From contig DASWMP010000052.1 in the NCBI GenBank assembly GCA_036399695.1, positions 1-53,380 of the forward strand: DNA of 53,380 bases, given 5' to 3'. Positions 1-8,500 of this stretch are shown here, one piece after another; position 1 is the stretch's first letter, and every line of letters begins with the position of its first letter. Position numbers and translations under genes: made by a program. The notes under the pieces were generated by a model. That model searched no databases and was not told the origin of the DNA. It worked only from the letters and a program-made list of their open reading frames with translations. This DNA is from DASVEE01 sp036399695 (lineage in GTDB: Bacteria; Acidobacteriota; Thermoanaerobaculia; Gp7-AA8).

Positions 1-142
1 CACTCCTGTCTGTCCGCGCCCGCAGGCGCCGGTTCATCGACGGCAGAACCAAGGGAGTAGATCGAAACGCACCGTTTTGAGACACCCTCCGAACGCCGAG
101 ATAGCACTCCGGTGATTTGCGCGGGACCTTAGAATTGCGGCT

Positions 143-466
143 ATGGCGCAACTGAACAGCTTTGCCGAGTTCTGGCCTTACTACGTCCGGGCGCATTCGC
201 GCAGGCCGACGCGCATCCTGCACGCCATCGGGTCCATCGCCGCGCTGGTGTGCGTCGTTCTGGCGGTCGTGAAGAGCGCCTGGCTCTTCCTGGCGGCGCC
301 GGTAATCGGGTACTCCTTCGCCTGGTACGCCCACTTTTTCGTGGAGCACAACAAGCCCGCCACCTTCGGCCACCCCTTCTGGTCGCTCGCGGCGGATTAC
401 GTGATGCTGTTCAAGATGCTGACCGGCCGCATGGGGGAAGACGTGCGCAAGTACGCCGCGCCGTAA
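143..466 (+). CDS. DUF962 (Mpo1-like) membrane protein
   Basis: Small integral membrane protein of 107 aa. The N-terminus has the family signature FxEFWPYYVRxHSRRPTRxLH, followed by two hydrophobic stretches (about residues 28-48 and 50-62) and a conserved HNKPATFGHPFWSL motif. DUF962 includes yeast Mpo1, a dioxygenase of sphingolipid-derived fatty-acid alpha-oxidation, and its histidines (H30, H64, H69, H76 here) are thought to bind metal. The bacterial role is unproven. The ATG at 143 is the first start that preserves the signature; no strong Shine-Dalgarno is visible. The stop codon TAA lies at the edge of a remnant of the dispersed palindrome described elsewhere. Family call is firm, function is not. 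Confidence 0.85.
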   Translation: MAQLNSFAEFWPYYVRAHSRRPTRILHAIGSIAALVCVVLAVVKSAWLFLAAPVIGYSFAWYAHFFVEHNKPATFGHPFWSLAADYVMLFKMLTGRMGEDVRKYAAP

Positions 467-485
467 TCTCGGAGCGCGGTGCCGT
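466..485. repeat. Remnant of ATCTCGGAGTGCGG palindromic element
   Basis: Directly at the stop codon of the DUF962 gene lies ATCTCGGAGCGCGGTGCCG, nearly the same as the first 19 bases of the complete palindromic copies at 4613 and 43418. The rest of the element is not recognisable here, so this is a decayed or truncated copy. Confidence 0.5.
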
Positions 486-616
486 TCGCAGCGACCGCTG
501 CAACACGTGGAGCCCGGGTGTCGGCCCCACATGCGACTTGCGCATCCCCGCCGTGTAACGCGTTGACACCACTAACGATAGCAACGCCGCTGCGCACCGC
601 AGCGTTGCATCCCCGG
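486..616. other. Gene-free spacer with one hairpin
   Basis: No coding potential is convincing. GCAACGCCGCTGCG near 581-594 and GCAGCGTTGC at 599-608 form an imperfect inverted repeat just before the 21-bp array. On the minus strand this region lies downstream of the S9 peptidase. Confidence 0.4.
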
Positions 617-934
617 CGTGTGGCGTTGCCACCTAGACGTGTGGCGTTGCCACACGAGGCGCGTGGCGTTGCTACACGGGCGTGTGGCGTTGCTACACGG
701 GCGCGTGGCGGTGCTACACGGGCGCGTGGCGGTGCCACACGGACGCGTGGCGTTGCTACACGGGCGTGTGGCGTTGCTACACGGGGCGTGTGGCGTTGCT
801 ACACGGGCGCGTGGCGTTGCTACACGGGCCCGTGGCGTTGCTACATGGCGCGTGTGGCGTTGCTACACGGGCGCGTGGCGTTGCCACACGGGCGCGTGGC
901 GTTGCCACACGGGCACGTGGCGTTGCCACACGGG
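617..934. repeat. Tandem array 1: 15 units of 21-22 bp
   Basis: Fifteen head-to-tail units (twelve of 21 bp, three of 22 bp) with core CGYGTGGCGTTGCYACACG plus GG. The fully paired version is a hairpin: CGTGTGGC, loop GTT, GCCACACG. Variation is mainly C/T at two positions, which swaps Watson-Crick pairs for wobble or mismatch pairs. The 22-bp units shift the reading frame, so an encoded heptapeptide repeat is unlikely even though several frames stay open. The array fills the gap between the convergent DUF962 and S9 peptidase genes. There are no spacers, so it is not CRISPR. Function unknown. Confidence 0.9.
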
Positions 935-955
935 CGCGCGGCTCCACCACATGCG

Positions 956-3091
956 TTACGTGCCCGGCTTCACGTCCGGCTTGCCCTGTGGGTTCTCCGG
1001 CGCCGGGGTGGCCTGCTCCCGCCGCTCGCCCGTCTCCGGGTTGTACACCTCTCCGCGGAGGAACTGCTCGCTGGTCCAGGGCGGGGCGCCGCCGCCGAGG
1101 TATTTGTGGAACCACTCCAGGTGAGCGGTGTAGTAGAGCGCCATCTCGTACGAGCTCGGCCAGTGGCCGGCGTTCTCGAACACGATGATGCGTGAGGGCA
1201 CGTTCATCTTCTGCAGGGCCGTGAACATCTGCAGGCTCTGCGTATACGGCACGCGGAAGTCCTTCTCCCCCGTGATCACGAGGCAGGGCGTCTTGAAGTT
1301 CTTCACGAAATTCGACGGCGACCACTTCTCGTACATCCCGGGATTGTCGTGCGGCGTCCCCATGAGGTCGAACTCGGGGAACCAAAGCTCCTCGGTGGCG
1401 TAATAGAACGACCGCAGGTCGAAGATGCCCATCATCGAGGCGATGGCCTTGTAGCGGTCGGTGTGCCCCTCGATCCAGTTCATCATGTAGCCGCCGTAGG
1501 ACCAGCCCATGGCGCCGATGCGGTTCCGGTCGACGTACGGCAGCTTCTCGAGCGCGTCCGTGATCTTCATGACGTCCTCGAACGGCTTGCCGCCCCAGTC
1601 GCCGGAGATGGCCCGCGTGAAGTCCTGGCCGAAGCCGGTCGAGCCGTGCGGGTTCGGGAAGGCCACGACGTAGCCGGCGCCGGGATAGACCTGCCAGTCG
1701 CCGCGGAACGCGTCCGCCCACTGCTGCTGCGGGCCGCCGTGCACGTTGAGGATCAGCGGGTACTTTTTGTTCGGGTCGAAGCCGTGCGGCTTGACGATGA
1801 AGACCTGGACGCGGGCGTTGTTCGCTCCCGTCACCCACATGACTTCCGCCGGACGGATGTCCACTTCCCGCATCAGCGTCTCGTTGAAGGTGGTGAGGCG
1901 GCGCGGCGTCTGCCCGAACGTGGCGGAGTAGATCTCGCTCGGCTCGCCGACAGAACGGTGGATGTAGACGATGGAGCCGCCGCCGCGGGCGATCTCGAAG
2001 TCGTCGATGGTCCGCTGCTCGAAGACTTTCTCGGCGTTGCCGCCGGCGACGTTGACGCGGAAGATCGGGTTGCGTCCCTCGACCGGCGCGGAGAAGTAGA
2101 GAGTACGGGAGTCGGCAGCCCAGGCGTAGTCCTCCACCCAGTCGCGGAACGATTCGGTGAGGACGCGGTGCGTCCTGGCCTGCCGGTCGTAGACGGCGAG
2201 GCGGAAGAGATCGGCCTCGTAACCGGCGATCTTCTGCATGCGGTACGCGATGTAGCGGCCGTCCGGCGAGTACTTCGGCGAGCCGTCGTACGCCGGGTTG
2301 TCGGTGATCTTGCGCGGCGTGCCGGGGTTGCGCAGGTCGATGAGATAGAGGTCGTTGTTCGTCGACGAGGCCTGCGCCTTGTCCGGCTTCGACGTCAGGA
2401 CGAGCTCCGCTGAATCGGGCGAGAAGGCGTACTGCGCCGGTCCGCCGAGCTGGAACGGCGGCCAGTCCTGATCCCCCGGCGTCAGGTCGCGCACGGTGCC
2501 GGTGTCGGCCGCGGCGATGAAGGTATGCGTGCGCATGCCGCCGCGATAGGAGCTCCAGTGCCGGAAGAGCAGCTCGTCCGACATGTGCGCGTTGACCTTC
2601 CCCTTCTCGACCTGCGTCGAGATGCGCTCATTGCAGGCGTCGTCCGCACCGCATTTCGGATAGACGTCGGACGAGAAGGCGATCCACTTGCTGTCCGGCG
2701 ACCAGACCGGATCGGTGACGCCGGTCGAGATCTTCGTCAGTTGCCTGGCCTCGCCGCCGCGCAGCGGCAGCAGGAAGATGTTGCCGTCGCGCAGGAACAG
2801 GAGCGTGCGGCCGTCGGGCGAGAAGCGGGCGGTCGAATCGTGCTCGCCCGAGGTGAGCTGGCGCTGGTCGCTGCCGTCGGCGTTCATCACCCAGATGGCC
2901 GTCGTCCGCTTCGCCCGCGGGAAATCGCTCGCGGCCACGCTGAAGGCGAGCATCTTCCCGTCCGGCGAGACTTCGAGATCGCTGACGTTCTTCACGCGGT
3001 ACAGATCCTCGATCGTGAAGGCGCGCTTCTGCGCGGCCAGCGGCAGGGAGATGAGCACGGCGATGAGGACAGTGAGCGCACGCGTTTTCAT
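956..3091 (-). CDS. Secreted S9 family prolyl-oligopeptidase-like peptidase
   Basis: A 711-aa serine peptidase of the DPP-IV/acylaminoacyl-peptidase group. The start at 3091 gives a clean signal peptide (MKTRALTVLIAVLISLPLAAQ); an in-frame extension upstream has no such signal. Residues about 30-430 form a WD40/TolB-like beta-propeller with repeated SPDGxxLAF and DGSDxxQLT motifs. The C-terminal alpha/beta-hydrolase has HGGPQQQW (oxyanion region), nucleophile serine in GWSYGGYM, the likely Asp in EKDFRVPY and His in ENAGHWP. It probably cleaves peptides in the periplasm or outside the cell. It is monocistronic, convergent with the repeat array, and divergent from fabI across a heptad hairpin. 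Confidence 0.93.
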   Translation of the reverse strand: MKTRALTVLIAVLISLPLAAQKRAFTIEDLYRVKNVSDLEVSPDGKMLAFSVAASDFPRAKRTTAIWVMNADGSDQRQLTSGEHDSTARFSPDGRTLLFLRDGNIFLLPLRGGEARQLTKISTGVTDPVWSPDSKWIAFSSDVYPKCGADDACNERISTQVEKGKVNAHMSDELLFRHWSSYRGGMRTHTFIAAADTGTVRDLTPGDQDWPPFQLGGPAQYAFSPDSAELVLTSKPDKAQASSTNNDLYLIDLRNPGTPRKITDNPAYDGSPKYSPDGRYIAYRMQKIAGYEADLFRLAVYDRQARTHRVLTESFRDWVEDYAWAADSRTLYFSAPVEGRNPIFRVNVAGGNAEKVFEQRTIDDFEIARGGGSIVYIHRSVGEPSEIYSATFGQTPRRLTTFNETLMREVDIRPAEVMWVTGANNARVQVFIVKPHGFDPNKKYPLILNVHGGPQQQWADAFRGDWQVYPGAGYVVAFPNPHGSTGFGQDFTRAISGDWGGKPFEDVMKITDALEKLPYVDRNRIGAMGWSYGGYMMNWIEGHTDRYKAIASMMGIFDLRSFYYATEELWFPEFDLMGTPHDNPGMYEKWSPSNFVKNFKTPCLVITGEKDFRVPYTQSLQMFTALQKMNVPSRIIVFENAGHWPSSYEMALYYTAHLEWFHKYLGGGAPPWTSEQFLRGEVYNPETGERREQATPAPENPQGKPDVKPGT

Positions 3092-3120
3092 GGCGCGGGA
3101 GTGTATTGCAAGATCGGTAG

Positions 3121-3217
3121 GCAGTTGGCGGTTGGCGGTCGGCAGCAGCACGAGCGGCGATGGGGACGGGCCTCTTCCGATTTCTACTGCCAACCGCCAA
3201 CTGCCAACCGCCAACTG
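3121..3217. repeat. Heptad-repeat hairpin A
   Basis: The 5' arm (3121-3145) reads in 7-bp steps as GCAGTTG, GCGGTTG, GCGGTCG, GCAG. The 3' arm (3187-3217) is its complement, in steps CTGC, CAACCGC, CAACTGC, CAACCGC, CAACTG. The loop is about 41 nt. The 3' arm ends 5-17 nt before the possible fabI starts, in the place where a Shine-Dalgarno would be. No other recognisable RBS is present. Confidence 0.8.
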
Positions 3218-3233
3218 TTTTATGATCCCCCGC

Positions 3234-4010
3234 ATGAGCATGCTCGACGGACAGCACGGCATTGTTTTCGGCGTCGCCAACAAGCGCTCCATCGCCTGGG
3301 CCATCGCGCAGGCGCTCTCCCGCGAAGGGATGCGGCTGGCGTTCACCTATCAGGGTGACCGGCTCAAGGAAGGGGTGGAATCGCTCGCGCACACGCTGCC
3401 GAACTCGCTCGTGCTGCCGTGCGACGTGACGAACGACGCCGACATCGACGCTGTCTTCGCGAAGGTCGGCGCGGAGTTCGGCGGCAAGCTCGACTCGCTC
3501 ATCCACTCCGTCGCCTTCGCTCCGCGCGAGGACCTGGAAGGGGAGTTCATCAACACGTCGCGCGAAGGCTTCAAGACCGCGCACGACATCTCCGCTTATT
3601 CGCTCGTCGGCCTCACCCGCGCGGCGCTGCCGCTCTTCGAGGCAGCCGGCGGCGGCTCGGTCGTCGCCCTCTCGTATTACGGCGCGGTGAAGGCGGTGCA
3701 GGGCTACAACGTGATGGGCGTGGCCAAGGCCTCGCTCGAAGCGACGGTCCGCTATCTCGCCGCCAACCTCGGCCCGCGCAGGATCCGCGTGAACTGCATC
3801 TCCGCGGGCCCCGTCAATACCCTCGCGGCCCGCGGCATCCGTGGGTTCACCGACATGCTCAAGCACCACGCCGAGAAGGCGCCCCTCGGCCGCAACGTGG
3901 AGCTCGAAGAAGTCGGCAACGCCGCCCTCTTCCTCTCCTCGAAGATGGCCGCCGGGATCACCGGCGAGATCATGTACGTCGACTGCGGCTACAACGTGGT
4001 CGGGCTCTAG
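3234..4010 (+). CDS. fabI: Enoyl-[acyl-carrier-protein] reductase (NADH), FabI
   Basis: A 258-aa short-chain dehydrogenase family enzyme that catalyses the last reduction of each fatty-acid elongation cycle (trans-2-enoyl-ACP to acyl-ACP). The N-terminal cofactor motif is GVANKRSIAWAIA. The catalytic block has Tyr148/149 and the FabI-type Y158-x6-K165 pair in GYNVMGVAK. RVNCISAGPVNT and the C-terminal GEIMYVDCGYN are also typical. The start is ambiguous: ATG at 3222 (MIPRMSML), 3234 or 3240 are all in frame. I chose 3234 because family members begin only a few residues before the GxxGVANKR strand. Upstream lies heptad hairpin A rather than a clear RBS. Confidence 0.95.
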   Translation: MSMLDGQHGIVFGVANKRSIAWAIAQALSREGMRLAFTYQGDRLKEGVESLAHTLPNSLVLPCDVTNDADIDAVFAKVGAEFGGKLDSLIHSVAFAPREDLEGEFINTSREGFKTAHDISAYSLVGLTRAALPLFEAAGGGSVVALSYYGAVKAVQGYNVMGVAKASLEATVRYLAANLGPRRIRVNCISAGPVNTLAARGIRGFTDMLKHHAEKAPLGRNVELEEVGNAALFLSSKMAAGITGEIMYVDCGYNVVGL

Positions 4011-4198
4011 CCCTTCTGGTTCTCGGGCGCGTCTTCGCCCGGAAAGTCGAGGTCCGTGCGGACGCCGGTCTTCGACCCCTTGCGCGTGCCCGGCGCTCCG
4101 CTGGGACGCCCTGCCGACTGATCGTTGGTTCCCTGTCCGGCGCTGCCGCCGTCCCAGAAGCCTTTGTTCTTCACATGTTCGCGTGGATTGCCGGCCAT
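4007..4198 (-). CDS. Small hypothetical protein (63 aa)
   Basis: Short hydrophilic, glycine-rich protein starting MAGNPREHVKNKGFWDGG, with charged and low-complexity sequence after it. It is supported as a gene by a well placed Shine-Dalgarno, GAGGTGA, five bases before the ATG at 4198. Its stop overlaps the end of fabI by 4 bp on the opposite strand. No domain is recognised. It may be a small conserved lineage protein. Confidence 0.6.
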   Translation of the reverse strand: MAGNPREHVKNKGFWDGGSAGQGTNDQSAGRPSGAPGTRKGSKTGVRTDLDFPGEDAPENQKG

Positions 4199-4283
4199 TG
4201 TGTCACCTCGATTTAAATGATTGAAAACCCATCAACTTGGCACCTCCCTCGCAATTATGAATAACTGAAAAGGAGGACACCGA

Positions 4284-4559
4284 ATGGTAGATACAACGAA
4301 TCCTACCACTCAGTTTCACCCGTATCAGCCGGAGACGTCGACGCCGCATACGGAGAGCCTGAGCAGTGGCAATCTCGGCGGCATGGGCGGCCTCGGCAAC
4401 ATCCTGAGCAAGGTCGGCCTGAACAACATGGACGTCCGCGGCGGTCTCGGCAAGATGCAGGGCATGGCACGCAACAACAGCGGCCTCGTGCTCGGCGGTC
4501 TCGCGGCACTCGCCATCGGCGCCGGATTGATGCGCAAACGCGGTATGCGCACGATCTAA
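4284..4559 (+). CDS. Small Gly-rich protein with C-terminal membrane segment
   Basis: A 91-aa protein preceded by a strong Shine-Dalgarno, AAAAGGAGGACACCGA, directly before the ATG at 4284. The N-terminal half is polar (MVDTTNPTTQFHPYQPETS), followed by a Gly/Met/Asn-rich segment (GGMGGLGNILSKVGLNNMD). Residues about 66-83 form one hydrophobic helix (SGLVLGGLAALAIGAGLM) followed by basic RKRGMR, which predicts a tail-anchored inner-membrane protein with the N-terminus outside or in the periplasm. Function unknown. A rho-independent terminator follows within 25 bp, so it is a single-gene unit. Confidence 0.75.
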   Translation: MVDTTNPTTQFHPYQPETSTPHTESLSSGNLGGMGGLGNILSKVGLNNMDVRGGLGKMQGMARNNSGLVLGGLAALAIGAGLMRKRGMRTI

Positions 4560-4580
4560 CGCCAACAAACAATCGCAACA

Positions 4581-4612
4581 ACGGCCGGCAGCAATGCCGG
4601 CCGTTTCGTTTT
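4581..4612 (+). terminator. Rho-independent terminator
   Basis: A perfect 10-bp stem, ACGGCCGGCA / TGCCGGCCGT, with loop GCAA, followed by TTCGTTTT. It closes the small membrane-protein gene ending at 4559. Confidence 0.85.
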
Positions 4613-4695
4613 ATCTCGGAGTGCGGTGGCGAACGAACGCCACCGCTCTGGTACACGTGTAAAAGAGCGGTGGAGTGCGCCACCGCACTCCAAGA
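4613..4695. repeat. Dispersed nested palindrome, copy 1
   Basis: The left end ATCTCGGAGTGCGGTGGCG pairs with the right end CGCCACCGCACTCCAAGA. Nested inside are GCGGTGG/CCACCGC stems and a central palindrome TACACGTGTA. The same sequence recurs at 43418-43496 and 53328-53380. The core of this copy (CTCTGGTACACGTGTAAAAG) is inverted relative to the others. It lies immediately after a terminator and immediately before tandem array 2. Confidence 0.85.
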
Positions 4696-4713
4696 CCGCT
4701 TTGACTCGGAGAG

Positions 4714-5133
4714 GCAAAGCTTTGCCTCCAAAACGCAAAGCTTTGCCTCTGAGACGCAAAGCTTTGGCTCTAAAACACAAAGCTTTGATTCCGGGACACA
4801 ACGCTTTGCCTCCAGAGCTCAAATTCTTTGCCTCGGGACACAAAGTTTTGCCTCGGAGACTCAAAGTTTTGTCTCGGAGACTCAAAGTTTTGCCTCCGGG
4901 ACTCAAAGTTTTGCCTCGGGGACTCAAAGCTTTGCCTCCGGGACGCAAAGCTTTGCCTCCGGGACGCAAAGCTTTGCCTCGGGGACGCAAGGCTTTGACT
5001 TCGAGACTCGAAGCTTTGTCTCTGCGACTCGAGCCGTTGCCCGCCGCACTCGATGCTTTGCCTCCGGCCCGCAAAACTTTGCCTCCGAGCCGCAAAGTAT
5101 CGACCCCGGACCTCGAAGCTTCGACTCCGGGAC
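4714..5133. repeat. Tandem array 2: 20 units of exactly 21 bp
   Basis: Twenty consecutive units, all 21 bp with no indel. The consensus is GCAAAGCTTTGCCTCC followed by GGGAC, and each unit contains the palindrome CAAAGCTTTG. Units 11-13 are nearly identical, while edge units (14-20) are more diverged. Because 21 is divisible by three, long frames stay open on both strands and both encode QSFAS-type heptads. None has a Shine-Dalgarno, and the plus frame would start with GTG inside the palindromic element. I treat the array as non-coding, but the absence of indels leaves this open. Confidence 0.9.
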
Positions 5134-5522
5134 GCGCGCACTCCGGTTACAGCCGCTAGTCATATTACCTACACCGGGTAGGTGTTTTGCCGCGTGCAAA
5201 ACCATCCGTCGTCTGATTATCACGCGCGGGGTTCGCGCCCATGATGCAAGCTCTCGGTCCTTTCCAAGAACATGTCCTCAGCCCACTCCAGCGAACGGCT
5301 GGTGGTGTCGTGCCGTGACGGCGCAGCAAGCGCCGGCATGTTGCGACACCGCCCGTCCGGGAACGGCAACGTCGCCGTTGCCATCGCTTCGCGCTCCGTT
5401 TCAGTTGCGCACGCGGAGGCTACGTGCCAGGCCTCTGCTCTCCTTCCCTCGAACCAGCCGGCCAGCGCCGGCCTACCGCTCCGCGATCCGCAACCCCCAT
5501 CGTCAGTCAAAGGATAATCAGA
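5134..5522 (+). other. Leader/intergenic region with several hairpins
   Basis: No gene is recognised in the 389 bp upstream of the giant Ig/dockerin protein. Visible hairpins include ACCTA/TAGGT near 5166-5182, GTTTTGC/GCAAAAC near 5182-5202, GCGCG/CGCGC near 5224-5239 and GGCAACG/CGTTGCC near 5364-5382. They could belong to a long structured 5' untranslated region. I match none of them to a known riboswitch class. An AAAGGA Shine-Dalgarno-like sequence ends this region before the ATG at 5523. Confidence 0.4.
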
Positions 5523-8500
5523 ATGAAGCGTGCTTTTCTCGCCTTGCTCCTAGCCTTGCTGCTCATCCCGACCTTCGGCTCCGCCGCGGGCGACAGGAAG
5601 AGCTCACCGAAGAAGTCTTCCAAGCCGGCGGTAACGTCGAAAGCGAAGAGTTCCAAACCGGCCAACAAACGGGTCACGACTCCTGAAGCCGTCTATCGCG
5701 CCGAGGAGCCCGCACTGCGCGGGCCTCGCGTGAAGATCGAGAAAAAGGGCCCTGAGAAGGAGAGCGAAGGGGAGGACGACTGGGCCAGCGACAACGATGT
5801 CGTCAGCAACCCGGGACCGATTCCGTTCGGAACGCCGGTCGAACTGCACATGACTCGCGCTGCCAGCCGGCGGTTCGACCTGCGCCGCCTGCGGCACACC
5901 CCGGTCGAGCGGCGGGAGCGGGAAGAGCGCGAGCTGGTGCCGGATCCGGCTACCATCGGTGAGCGCGGTCTGACGCCCGACGTCGTCCGTCCGTCCATCG
6001 CCGCACGGAACGCCCCGGCGCCCGCGCCGCTCGCGAACTTCGTCGGCCTCGACTGGAACACCTGGGGCAGCGGCCATCCGCCGGACACCGTCGGCGACGT
6101 CGGCCCCAATCACTACATCCAGTCCGTGAACTCGGCCGTCGGCATCTATCAGAAGGACGGCACACAGATCGCGGCGTTCACCCTGGACGACTTCATGAGC
6201 CAGGGCAACTTCGGCAATCTGTGCGACACCGACAACTTCGGCGATCCGGTCATCCTCTACGACACCTTCGAGGATCGCTGGATCATCTCCGACTTCGCCT
6301 TCCAGCTCGACGGCGGCGGCAACGTCATCAACCCTCCCGGCGCTTACCAGTGCACCGCGGTCTCCATGACTGGCGACCCGGTGAGCGGCGGCTGGCACTT
6401 CTACTCGATCAACACCGCCGGCGGCCTCGGTGACTATCCGAAGCTCGGCGTCTGGACCGACGGTCTCTACATGTCCGTCAACATGTTCGGCTATCCCTCC
6501 GGTGCCCCCTATCAGGGCTACCGCGTCTTCGCCTTCAACAAGCAGCAGATGTACGCCGGCAACCCGAACGCACAGGTGGTCGTCTTCGCCGGCTCGACGG
6601 GTGACTTCACGCTCCTTCCGTCGAACGCGCGCCTGCAGACCGGCACGCCGCCGGCCGGGACGCCGAACTACTTCCTCTCGAGCTGGAACTTCCTGAATGG
6701 CCTCTCGGTGTACAAGTTCCACGTCGACTGGGATCACATCTCCCTCTCGACCTTCACCGGACCGGACGTTCCCATCGCCGCGACGAGCTGGCCGAACGCT
6801 GGCGTTGCCAACGTCCCGCAGCTGGGAAGCGCCAATACCCTGGACGTTCTGCAGATCCGGGCGATGATGCAGAACCAGTACACCAACATCGCCGGCGTCG
6901 AATCACTCTGGAACACGCACACCGTGCGCCGGCAGAACACGACCGGCTTCGCGGCGCCGCGCTGGTATCAGGTGAACGTCACGGGCGGCACGGTCAACCC
7001 GGTGATCCCGCAGGCGGCCACGTGGGATCCGGACGCTGCCAACGTGATGCACCGCTTCATGCCCTCGCTGGCCGTCGACCGCGCAGGCAACATGGCCCTC
7101 GGCTACAGCACCTCCAACTCGACGACGAAGCCGGCCATCAAGTACGCCGGCCGTCTGGCTACCGATCCGATCGAGACCTTCAGCCAGACCGAACAGCTCA
7201 TGTTCCAGGGCGCCGGCGCTCAGATCGGCACCGGCCGCTGGGGTGACTACGCGGCCATGTCGCTCGATCCGGACGGCTGCACCTTCTGGTTCACCACCGA
7301 GTACTACGCGGTGGACGGCCACGACTGGCAGACCCGCGTCGGCTCGTTCGGGCCGTTCCCCGGCTGCGCGCCCGTTGGCGCTGGCGGCACTCTCCAGGGC
7401 ACCGTAACGGCGACCGTGGGTGGCGCAGCCATCAGCGGTGCGACCGTGACCCTCGGCGCGCGCACCACCACGACGAACGGCTCCGGCGCCTACTCCTTCT
7501 CCAACCTCCCGGCCGGCACCTATCCGGAGCTTTCGGTTACCGCGCCTGGTTACATCGGCGAGACCGTGACCGACGTCGTCATCACCGACGCCGGCACCAC
7601 GGTCCAGGATTTCGCCCTCGACGCGATGGCAACCAACGCCTGCCTCGTCGACACGACGCAGTCCGACTTCCAGACCGGCCTCGGGACGAACGTCAGCTTC
7701 ACCGATGTTGCGGGATCGGTCGTGCTCGCGAAGCCCAGCCTGGACCAGCAGAACACGACGCTGAGCACGTCCGGGGTCGGCATCAACATCACGACCTGGG
7801 GCGGGCAGACGTTCACCCCGTCCGTTTCCGGCACCCTGACCGCGGCTGACATCAACCTCTTCTGCTCCGGTTGCACCGGCACCACCCCGGCGCTGACGCT
7901 GTCGGTGCGGGCGACCGCCGCGGGACTGCCCACCGGCGCCGACCTCGCCACGGCGACGATCACCGGCTTCAACAGCGGCGCCTCGGCCTACTACACGGGC
8001 ACGTTCGGCACCCCGCCGGCGCTGTCGGCAGGAACGACGTACGCCCTCGTCATCCGTCCGACGGCCAATCCGTCGGCCGGCACTTACGCCCTGACGCGCA
8101 GCGCGACCAACGTCTATGTCGGCGGCCAGCGTGTGAACGGCGCCACCAGCGGCACCGTCTGGACCGCACCGCTGACGGCCGGGCAGACGACCGACGCCGG
8201 CTTCCGCACCTACATGGACAGCGGCTACATCACCTCGGGCCAGTTCGTCTCGAGCGTGAAGGACATGAACCCGGCCATCGGCCTCACGCCGATCTGGACG
8301 GCGATCTCCTGGACCGCCACCCTCCCGGCCGGAACCTCCGTGCAGTTCCAGGTCGCCGGCAGCAACTCGGCGAACGGTCCGTTCAACTTCGTCGGCCCGG
8401 ACGGCACCGCCGCAACGTTCTTCACGACCTCCGGCGCTTCGCTCTCCCAGTTCTACGGCCTCCGCTACCTGCAGTACAAGGCGTACCTCGCCACCACCAA

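Noticed and set aside
479..1195. Long plus-strand frames across array 1 encoding WRCYTGA-type heptads
   Set aside because: Open only because most units are 21 bp; the 22-bp units shift the frame, no RBS is present and the frames run into the antisense of the S9 peptidase.
4940..5000. Resemblance of GGGACGCAAAGC in array 2 to the c-di-GMP-I riboswitch core
   Set aside because: Only a short string matches; the second helix, tetraloop receptor and closing stem of that riboswitch are absent, and the string is repeated in tandem.
4556..5686. Frames on both strands across array 2 as Ser/Gln- or Lys/Gly-rich proteins
   Set aside because: Open as an effect of the 21-bp period; starts are weak, without a Shine-Dalgarno, and the plus frame ends inside the next gene. 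Kept as a finding because of the missing indels, not as a gene.
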